Assembly (NCBI RefSeq): GCF_000240225.1
Contig: NZ_AGUD01000240.1
Location: forward strand, 1-46,699
Reading direction: 5' to 3'
Length of the DNA: 46,699 bases
Source: Patulibacter medicamentivorans
Lineage (GTDB): Bacteria > Actinomycetota > Thermoleophilia > Solirubrobacterales > Solirubrobacteraceae
Below are positions 40,292-46,699 of the stretch, piece by piece; the stretch's first letter is position 1; each line of letters starts with the position of its first letter. Under the pieces are notes generated by a model that ran no database searches, had not been told where the DNA came from, and saw only the letters and a list, made by a program, of their open reading frames with translations. The position numbers and the translations under genes were made by a program.

Positions 40292-43076
40292 GGTGCTCCT
40301 CCGGAGTGGTCGGCGCCGCCACGCCGGTCGTCGGGCGGGCATCGACCGCTGGCGGTGCGGTCGGCCACGGGGCGGTGAAGGCGTAGCTGCCGGAGCCGAT
40401 CGCGACCACGATCCGGTCGTCGTCGACCCCGCGCACGGCGACGCCCTCGGCGTCGGCCGCCGGCCCGTCGCCCTCGCGCAGCGCGGCCGGGTCGCTCCCG
40501 GGGATCAGGACGGTCGCGCGGCAGTTCGGCGGGACCTCGACGGTCACCGTCAGCCGGTCGCCGACCCGCGCCCAGCCGGCGCGGGCGGGCCCGCGGACGC
40601 CGTCGCTGCTGGCGCGGGCCCAGGTCAGCCGCTCGTCGAGCTGGGGGCGGATCAGCAGCTGGCCCTCGCCGGGAACGTCGGGATCGGCGTCGAGGCCGGC
40701 GACGTGCCGATGCAGCCACTCGCCGATCGCCCCGAACGCGTAGTGGTTGAACGAGTTCATGTTCGGCGACTGGAAGCCGTGCTCGGGGGTCCAGCCGTCC
40801 CAGCGCTCCCACATCGTCGTCGCGCCGTGGCGGATCGACGCGCCCCACGAGGGGTGCTCCTGGCTCAGCGCCAGGTCGTAGGCCAGCGTCGCGTGGCCGT
40901 GCTCGCTGAGGACCGGGCAGAGCAGCCCGGAGCCGAGGAAGCCGGTGCTCAGTCGTCCGCCGCGGGCGGCGATGTCGGCGACCAGGCCGGCGACGGCGCC
41001 GGCCCGCAGCCGCTCCGGCAGCACGCCGGCCCGCAGCGCCAGCAGGTACCCGGTCTGGGTCGGCTGGTGGAGCGTGCCGTCGGCGGCCACGAAGGCGGCG
41101 ACGAAGGCGTCGGCGATCTCGCGGTGCAGGCGCCGATAGCGCTCGCCGTCGGCGGGACGGCCGAGCAGGTCGGCGATCCGGGCCATCAGCCGCGCGTCGA
41201 GCGCCCAGTAGGCGGTGGCGAGCAGCTCGCGCGGGGTGTCGGCGCCGACGTTCAGCCAGTCGCCGTAGTCGTTGTGGCGCTGGGCGTGGCGCAGCCGTCC
41301 GGGGTTGGCGCGCTCGAGGTGCGCCATCCACCGCTCCATCGACTCCCAGGAGTCCTCCAGCAGCCGCCGGTCGCCGTAGGCGCACCACGCCGTCCAGGGG
41401 ACCAGCACGCCCGCGTCGCCCCAGCCCGGAGCCCCCCGCGAGAGCGACGCCTGCCGCGGCGGCACCGGCGCGACGTCGGGGAAGATGCCGTCGGCGGTCT
41501 GGGCGTCGCGGACCTCGGTCAACCAGCGCGGCAGGAACGCCGAGAGGTCGAAGCCACGGCAGGCGGTGTCGCCGATCACCTGGACGTCGGCCAGCCAGCC
41601 GAGCCGCTCGTCGCGCTGCGGGCAGTCGGTCGGCAGGCCGACGAGGTTGCCGCGCAGGCTCCACTCGACGTTGCGGTCGATCCGGTTCAGCAGCTCGTGC
41701 GAGCAGGCGAAGCTCGCGCTCCGGCGCACATCGCTGTGGAGCACCACGCCGGTCAGGTCGTCGAGCGCCGGCGGCGCCGGCAGGCCGGTGACCGCCACGT
41801 AGCGGAAGCCGTGGGTGGTGAAGCAGGGCTCGAACAGCGTGTCGCCGTCGCCGCGCGGCACGACGACGTCGCAGCAGTCCTGGGCGCCGCGCAGGTTCTC
41901 GGTGTAGAGCGTCCCGTCGGGGTGGCGGGCCTCGGCGAAGCGCAGCTGCACCACCGTCCCGGGCGCCGTCGGTCCGGGGATCCGCAGGCGGGTCCGGCCG
42001 ACCATGTTCTGGCCGAGGTCGAAGACCCACTCCCCCGGCCGCGGCTGATCGAGGGCGACCGGCGTCAGGTCGGCGACGCGGCGGATCGGCTCGGCCGGGT
42101 CGGGCAGCAGCCGGGCGTCGGTCGGCTCGTGGAGCACGACCGGCTCCCAGTCGCGGTCGTCGAACCCCGGCCGGTCCCAGCCGGGCGCCTCGCGACGGGC
42201 GTCGTAGCGCTCCCCCAGCTGCAGGTCCGAGCAGACGACGGGCCCGTCGCTGGCGCGCCACGAGCCGTCCGAGGAGACCGTCGTCCGCGACCCGTCGAGG
42301 TGCTCGACCCGCAGGTGCACGAGCGCGCTCGGGCGGTTGCCGTAGTGGGCGCCGCGCTGCTTGGGCGAGAAGCCGACGAAGCCGGCGTACCAGCCCTCGC
42401 CGAGCAGCACCCCGAGCGCGTTCTCGCCGTCGCGCAGCAGCGACGTGACGTCGTGGGCGCGGTAGTGGATCCGGCGGCGGTAGTCGGTCCAGCCCGGAGC
42501 CAGCTCCTCGTCGCCGACCCGCTCGCCGTTGAGCTGCAGCCGGTACAGCCCGCGGGCGGTCGCGTAGAGGGTGGCGCGGACCACCGGACGGTCGATCCGA
42601 AACGTCGTCCGCAGCAGCGCCGCCGTCAACTCGGCGTTGGTCAGCAGGTCGAGGTCGTCCCCCGACGGCGGCTGGGTCGCGCGCCACGGGTGGCCGTGGC
42701 CGATCCAGCTGGCCCGCCAGGCCCGCGCCGGCAGGCCGGCGCCCCACGACCCGATCGCGCTCGGTCGCCCGGGCCGGCCGTCGCGGTCCCACAGCTGGAC
42801 CCGCCAGTGCAGGCGCTCGCCGGCGGCGGGGGCCGGTCCGCCGTAGGTCACGGCCAGCGTCTCGTCGCCGGCGACGAGCCCGGAGTCCCAGGCCAGCGAC
42901 CGCTCGGCGAGCAGGTCGTCCGGGTCGGCGGCGACGGTGATCCGGTAGCCCGTCTGGTACTGGTCGCGACCGGGGCCGCGGACGATCCAGCTCAGGCGCG
43001 GGGCCCGCGCGCCGACCGCCAGCGGGTCCTCCAGCCGCTCGCAGCGCAACCGCTCCGCGTGCAGGGCTCCGGTCAC
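40278..43076 (-). CDS. Alpha-L-rhamnosidase, glycoside hydrolase family 78
   Basis: A 932-residue GH78 enzyme that releases terminal alpha-L-rhamnose. The domains run as two N-terminal beta-sandwiches (PRLSWIVRGPGRDQYQTGYRI; ATLYATARGLYRLQLNGERVGDEELAPGWTDY), the bacterial rhamnosidase region with DLGQNMVGRTRLR, the (alpha/alpha)6 catalytic barrel starting at LVGLPTDCPQRDERLGWLADVQV (carrying the acidic catalytic residues) and continuing through TGFLGSGLLCPVLSEHGHATLAYDL and TTMWERWDGW, and a C-terminal beta domain (GPARAGWARVGDRLTVTVEVPPN). No signal peptide, so it acts in the cytosol on imported rhamno-oligosaccharides. The GTG overlaps the DeoR stop by four bases (GTGA). The frame opens to 43493 but homology begins here. 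Confidence 0.95.
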
Positions 43077-43867
43077 GCGGCGTCCCGGTGGAGTTGCACG
43101 CCGGCGTCGGCCAGCACGGCCACGGCGTCGTCCTCGAGGTCGACGCCGACCGCGTGGCTGACGTCGGCCAGGGCGGCGATCCGGTTCTGGGCGATCGCGC
43201 CGAACTTCGGCTGCTGGACCAGCAGGACCGCCTCCTTGGACTGCCCCAGGATCGCCTGCTTGACCTCGGCCTCCAGCGGGTCCGGGTCGGTCATCGCGCC
43301 GTCCGGGCCGATCCCGTGGACGGAGAGGAACGCGCGGTCGGCGTAGAGCTCGCCGAGGCCGCGGATCGTGGCCGGCCCGACGAACGAGCGGCTGGACGGC
43401 CGCAGCAGCCCGCCGACGGCGACCAGCTGGACCTGCGGGCCCGCGTCGGCCGCCAGCTCCATCACCGCCAGCGAGTTGGTGATGATCGTGCACGGCAGCT
43501 GCTCGCCGACGATCCGTTCGATCAGGAACCAGGCCGTCGTCGAGCCGTCGACGATCACGGTCTCGTGCGGCTCGATCATGCGCAGCGCGATGTCGGCGAT
43601 CCGGCGCTTGGTCTCGGCGTCCTGGTCGCGGCGCTCGGCGAACGGCTGCTCGCTCGAGACCGGGCTGGGCATCGTCGCCCCGCCCCAGGTCCGCGAGACC
43701 AGGCCGCGCGTCTCGAGCATCGCCAGGTCGCGGCGGGCGGTCATCGCCGAGACGCCGAACTGCTCCTCGAGCTCGGCGATCGTGACGCTGCGGCGCTTGC
43801 GCAGCAGCGCCACCATCCGCCGCCGGCGCTCGGCCGGGGCGTAGCGCCGGTAGACGCCGCTGGTCAT
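43073..43867 (-). CDS. DeoR/GlpR-family sugar-responsive repressor
   Basis: A 264-residue DeoR regulator. The N-terminal winged helix reads RRRRMVALLRKRRSVTIAEL, EEQFGVSAMTARRDLAMLETRGLVSRTWGGA. The C-terminal sugar-phosphate-binding domain contains IADIALRMIEPHETVIVDGSTTAWFL, TIITNSLAVMELA and VGPATIRGLGELYADRAFLSVHGI. Such proteins repress sugar operons and release DNA on binding a phosphorylated sugar; rhamnulose-1-phosphate or a related compound is the likely ligand here (inference). The ATG overlaps the upstream hydrolase stop (ATGA) and its own stop overlaps the rhamnosidase start. Its operator should lie upstream of the first gene, outside the window. Confidence 0.94.
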   Translation of the reverse strand: MTSGVYRRYAPAERRRRMVALLRKRRSVTIAELEEQFGVSAMTARRDLAMLETRGLVSRTWGGATMPSPVSSEQPFAERRDQDAETKRRIADIALRMIEPHETVIVDGSTTAWFLIERIVGEQLPCTIITNSLAVMELAADAGPQVQLVAVGGLLRPSSRSFVGPATIRGLGELYADRAFLSVHGIGPDGAMTDPDPLEAEVKQAILGQSKEAVLLVQQPKFGAIAQNRIAALADVSHAVGVDLEDDAVAVLADAGVQLHRDAA

Positions 43868-44922
43868 GCGCCCGCCCCGATCGGGTAGGCCGCGACCGAC
43901 GGGTCGTCGATCGGGTCCAGGCAGGTGGTGAAGGCGTTGTGGACCCCGTCGAGGTCGACGCCGACGTCGAGCGGGTTCATCACGTTGGTCAGCAGGACGA
44001 ACGCCGCGTCGTGCTCGGGGTACATCCACCACTGGCAGCCCGAGAGGCCGCCGTGCCCGTAGAGCCGGTGGTCGAAGATCGTCGGGCTGGTGCGCATGTT
44101 CCAGACCAGCCCCCACTCCTGGCCGGTGCCCGGGCCGATGTGCAGCGGGTCGGGCATCAGCCGCTCGATCCCCGTCGTCTGCGGGCGCGTCATCGCCTGC
44201 AGGGTCCCGGGGTGGATCAGCTGCCGGTCGCCGGCCAGCAGCATCGTGCTGAGCGCCAGCAGGTCGCCGGCGGTGGCGCTGACCGCCCCGGCCGGGTGGC
44301 GCAGGGCGCGGAAGCGGTCGACGTCGATCACGACCCGGTCGAGCCCCTCGAGCGGGATGCACGGGACGTCCGGATCCAGGCTCAGGCCATCGACGCCGGG
44401 CAGCGCGCCGAGATCGTCCGGCAGCAGCTCGTGCAGCGGCCGGCCGGCCGCTGCGCCGATCATCTCGCCGATCCCGGTGAAGCCGACGTTCGAGTAGAGC
44501 GCGAAGCGGCCGGCCTCGTACATCTGCGGCGCGTAGAGCAGCTGGTCCAGCAGCGAGGTCTCCGGGGCGACGGTCGCCTCGACGATCCCGCCGGTGTGGG
44601 TCAGCAGGTGCCAGAGGGTGACCTCGTCCTCGCGCGCCAGCCCGAACATCGGGACCGCCTCGGAGAGCGGCGTCCGCAGCGACAGCCGCCCGCGCTCGAC
44701 CTGCCGCATCGCGGTCAGGCCGACCAGCGGCTTGCCGGCCGAGAACAGCAGGAAGGTGTCGTCGCGCTCGACCGCCCGTCCCGCCGCCGAGCCGAACGCC
44801 TCCAGGCTCTGGATCCCGGACGACGTCGCGACCCCGAAGACCGCGCACGGCAGGCGCCGTTCGCGGACGTGCTCGGCGAGCAGGTCGTGGACGAGGTCGA
44901 AGCTGGGCGAACCGGAGGTCAT
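43864..44922 (-). CDS. Beta-lactamase-fold serine hydrolase (class C/esterase type)
   Basis: A 352-residue cytosolic protein of the class C beta-lactamase/EstB family. It has the nucleophile motif S-A-G-K (Ser61-Lys64), Y-S-N (Tyr143-Asn145) and a C-terminal H-G-G (in LYGHGGLSGCQW) in place of K-T-G. LLTHTGGIVEATVA and SNVGFTGIGEMIG are typical of the fold. Absence of a signal peptide argues against a role in antibiotic resistance; an esterase removing acyl groups from imported rhamnosides would fit the operon, but this is inferred. Four-base overlaps (ATGA) with the permease before it and the DeoR gene after it show tight translational coupling. Confidence 0.92.
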   Translation of the reverse strand: MTSGSPSFDLVHDLLAEHVRERRLPCAVFGVATSSGIQSLEAFGSAAGRAVERDDTFLLFSAGKPLVGLTAMRQVERGRLSLRTPLSEAVPMFGLAREDEVTLWHLLTHTGGIVEATVAPETSLLDQLLYAPQMYEAGRFALYSNVGFTGIGEMIGAAAGRPLHELLPDDLGALPGVDGLSLDPDVPCIPLEGLDRVVIDVDRFRALRHPAGAVSATAGDLLALSTMLLAGDRQLIHPGTLQAMTRPQTTGIERLMPDPLHIGPGTGQEWGLVWNMRTSPTIFDHRLYGHGGLSGCQWWMYPEHDAAFVLLTNVMNPLDVGVDLDGVHNAFTTCLDPIDDPSVAAYPIGAGA

Positions 44923-45779
44923 CCCTTCATCGCTCCTTCGGTGAGGCCGCTGATGACGCGGCGTTGGACGAACAGGTAGACCACGATCAGCGGCAGGCTC
45001 GTCAGCAGCACGTGGGCGAAGACGAGGTTCCAGCGGAGCGTGTCGACCGTGCCCGAGGCGAACTGGTAGAGCGCCAGCGGCAGCGTGGCGCTGTCCTCTC
45101 CCTGGATCAGGAAGAGGGCGAAGAAGAAGTCGTTCCAGACGGTGATCACCAGCATCACCGCGCCGACCAGCAGCACCGGCCGCAGCAGCGGCAGCATGAT
45201 CCGGCGGTAGATCTGGAAGTAGGAGGCGCCGTCGACGGAGGCGGCGTCCTCGAGGTCGGTCGGGAGCGCGCGGACGAAGCCGGTGGTCAGGAAGACGACG
45301 ACGCCCATCCTGGTCCCGATCAGGACCAGCGCGTAGGCCAGCAGCGTGCCGTCGACGCCCATCTGCCGCAGCAGGTAGATCGACGGGATGATCGCCGGCG
45401 GCAGCAGGATCGAGAGCGACGTGACGTAGAAGGCGACCTTCATCCAGCGCGCGCGGCTGCGGGCGAACGCCCACGACGCGGCCGAGCCGAGCAGCAGCAC
45501 CACGATCAGCACCGGGACCGTGATCAGCAGGCTGTTGACCAGGCCCGACAGGTAGTGGCCCTCGTCGAAGATCGTCGACAGGTTGTCGCCGATCGCCCAC
45601 TTCTCGGGCAGGCCGAGGCTCAGCGCCTGGGCCTCGCCCTCGGTCTTCATCGCGTTGACGATCACCATCCACAGCGGCAGCACGACCCACGGGATCGCGA
45701 ACACCGCCAGCAGCAGGTACTTGACCCGCGACGGCCAGCGGCGGGCGCCGACCGGTCGGGTGCCGACGGCGGTGCTCAT
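44919..45779 (-). CDS. Carbohydrate ABC permease, MalG type
   Basis: A 286-residue inner-membrane permease of the CUT1 family with six transmembrane helices (KYLLLAVFAIPWVVLPLWMVIV, LLITVPVLIVVLLLGSAASWAF, VTSLSILLPPAIIPSIYLL, LAYALVLIGTRMGVVVFLTTGF and others). The EAA loop that contacts the ATPase reads DLEDAASVDGASYFQIYRRIMLPLLRP. The short C-terminal tail (RRVISGLTEGAMKG) is typical of MalG-type subunits. Its start overlaps the MalF-type gene stop by four bases. With the neighbouring permease and the UgpC-type ATPase it forms the importer for the operon's rhamnoside substrate. Confidence 0.95.
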   Translation of the reverse strand: MSTAVGTRPVGARRWPSRVKYLLLAVFAIPWVVLPLWMVIVNAMKTEGEAQALSLGLPEKWAIGDNLSTIFDEGHYLSGLVNSLLITVPVLIVVLLLGSAASWAFARSRARWMKVAFYVTSLSILLPPAIIPSIYLLRQMGVDGTLLAYALVLIGTRMGVVVFLTTGFVRALPTDLEDAASVDGASYFQIYRRIMLPLLRPVLLVGAVMLVITVWNDFFFALFLIQGEDSATLPLALYQFASGTVDTLRWNLVFAHVLLTSLPLIVVYLFVQRRVISGLTEGAMKG

Positions 45780-46699
45780 GCGATCTCCCTGCGGCGCAGC
45801 CACGCCACCAGCGGCACGGCGGTCAGGATCACCAGTGCGGTGACGGTCAGGCTCAGCGCGCTCGCCGGCCCGAAGAAGCTCTGCCCCCACTGCTGGCGCA
45901 TCGCCACGTTGAGGGTCGTGGTGTGGTCGCCGGGTCCGCCGCCGGTGGTCGCGGCGACCACGTCGTAGGCGCTCAGCGCGCCGACCAGGGTGACCGCGAC
46001 GTTGAAGGTCATCGCCGGCGCCAGCAGCCGCAGCTTGATCCGCCAGAAGCGGGCGAACGCCCCCGCGCCGTCGATCGTGGCGGCCTCGATCATCTCCTTC
46101 GGGATCGCCTTCAGGCCCGCGATGTAGACGAGCGTGATCAGCCCGCTCCACTTCCAGGCGTCGATCAGGGCGACGGCCGGCAGCGCGGTCGAGGTCTCCC
46201 CCAGCCAGTTCCAGTCGAAGCCGCCCGGCAGCAGGAAGGCGAGGATCCCGTTGAACGGCCCGTCGGGGGCCAGCAGGCCCTTCCAGACGTAGCCGGCCGC
46301 CAGCGGCGAGATCAGGACCGGGACGAAGAACAGCGACCGGAAGACGGTGTTGATGCGGGTGTTCTCGACCAGCATCAGCGCCAGCGGCAGGCTGATCGCC
46401 GTCTGCAGGAAGAGCGTGATCAGGGCGTAGAGCACGGTCACCGTGACCGCGTTGACGAACAGCTCCTGATCGATCAGCGCCCGGAAGTTGTCGAGCCCGT
46501 TGAACGAGATGTCGTTCGTGAAGCCGGACCAGTCCGAGAACGCGAACCCGATGTTGAGGACGAACGGGACCGCGAAGAAGACGACGACGAACGCGATCGC
46601 CGGCAGCGCGAACCAGGGCCAGGGGCCGCGGTCGCGGTCGCGGCGGCCGCGGCGGCCGGCGCCGGGGCGACCGCCACCGGTCGCGGCCGGTCGCCGGGG
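45776..46699 (-). CDS. Carbohydrate ABC permease, MalF type (5' end outside window)
   Basis: The frame runs open to the right edge, giving at least 307 residues. The N-terminal part begins with an Arg/Gly-rich cytoplasmic segment, then the first helix (PWPWFALPAIAFVVVFFAVPFV) and FAFSDWSGFTNDISFNGLDNF, the usual start of MalF-type subunits, so only a few residues are missing. The EAA loop is IPKEMIEAATIDGAGAFARFWRIKLRLL. It pairs with the MalG-type permease just downstream, coupled by an ATGA overlap. An internal ATG at 46441 is not the start. The substrate-binding protein is expected beyond the window. Confidence 0.93.
   Translation of the reverse strand, partial: PRRPAATGGGRPGAGRRGRRDRDRGPWPWFALPAIAFVVVFFAVPFVLNIGFAFSDWSGFTNDISFNGLDNFRALIDQELFVNAVTVTVLYALITLFLQTAISLPLALMLVENTRINTVFRSLFFVPVLISPLAAGYVWKGLLAPDGPFNGILAFLLPGGFDWNWLGETSTALPAVALIDAWKWSGLITLVYIAGLKAIPKEMIEAATIDGAGAFARFWRIKLRLLAPAMTFNVAVTLVGALSAYDVVAATTGGGPGDHTTTLNVAMRQQWGQSFFGPASALSLTVTALVILTAVPLVAWLRRREIA

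Noticed and set aside
40750..40775. GTTCATGTTCGGCGAC resembling a LexA half-site
   Set aside because: It lies inside the rhamnosidase coding sequence and lacks the CGAAC half at the right distance.
43864..44922. Beta-lactamase conferring antibiotic resistance
   Set aside because: No signal peptide, and it is embedded with overlapping codons in a sugar-use operon; an esterase or peptidase role is more likely.

Overview
The window is very G+C-rich chromosomal DNA from an actinobacterium, most likely of the class Thermoleophilia (Solirubrobacterales/Patulibacter-like). The support is indirect. LexA boxes have the actinobacterial form CGAAC-N4-GTTCG, the SOS polymerase set is dnaE2/imuB/DUF6504, several genes look leaderless, an actinobacterial-style c-di-AMP riboswitch is present, and cytochrome c maturation is of the Ccm (System I) type. 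No phage, transposon or CRISPR array was seen.

Layout. 1-5984: end of an unknown gene, a DUF255 thioredoxin-like protein, a secreted protein, glutamine synthetase, an HxlR regulator and a carboxymuconolactone-decarboxylase-fold protein. 5985-6780: about 800 bases without a convincing gene, holding a promoter, a three-armed inverted repeat, an exact 60-base tandem repeat and a pair of degenerate repeats. 6781-7462: a small membrane protein behind a cyclic-di-AMP (ydaO-type) riboswitch with its own promoter. 7622-18311: dnaE2, a DUF6504 gene and imuB, all on the minus strand and all starting with GTG directly at an almost identical LexA box. Between them lie a DJ-1/PfpI gene divergent from a GlxA-type regulator, a pilin-like gene and a DUF47-Pit phosphate operon. 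18410-22603: an LLM-flavin/SCP2 fusion, and a LysR regulator divergent from an EamA exporter. 22659-24412: rnpB (minus), the lexA operon with a zinc-ribbon partner (minus), and tRNA-Leu(GAG) with a strong terminator.

24602-34541: a small secreted Cys-rich protein, an unknown protein, a membrane adenylate/guanylate cyclase, then a minus-strand block ccmE-ccmF-ccmI-like-secG followed by a secreted glycosidase-fold protein and a propeller protein. 34723-39087: a membrane protein, a thiamine-binding DUF77 protein, strong bidirectional hairpins, a secreted alpha/beta hydrolase and an M28-like peptidase pair, and a divergent TetR regulator. 39101-46699: a tightly overlapping minus-strand operon for rhamnoside use (two ABC permeases, a beta-lactamase-fold hydrolase, a DeoR regulator, a GH78 alpha-L-rhamnosidase and a UgpC/MsmK-type ATPase). 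The substrate-binding protein presumably lies beyond the right edge.

The two most interesting systems are (1) a dispersed SOS mutasome whose three genes share one start module in which the LexA box, a possible -10 and the start codon are superimposed, together with lexA and its coupled zinc-ribbon gene; and (2) the c-di-AMP riboswitch with a visible candidate ribosome-site-sequestering hairpin, controlling a membrane protein of unknown function.
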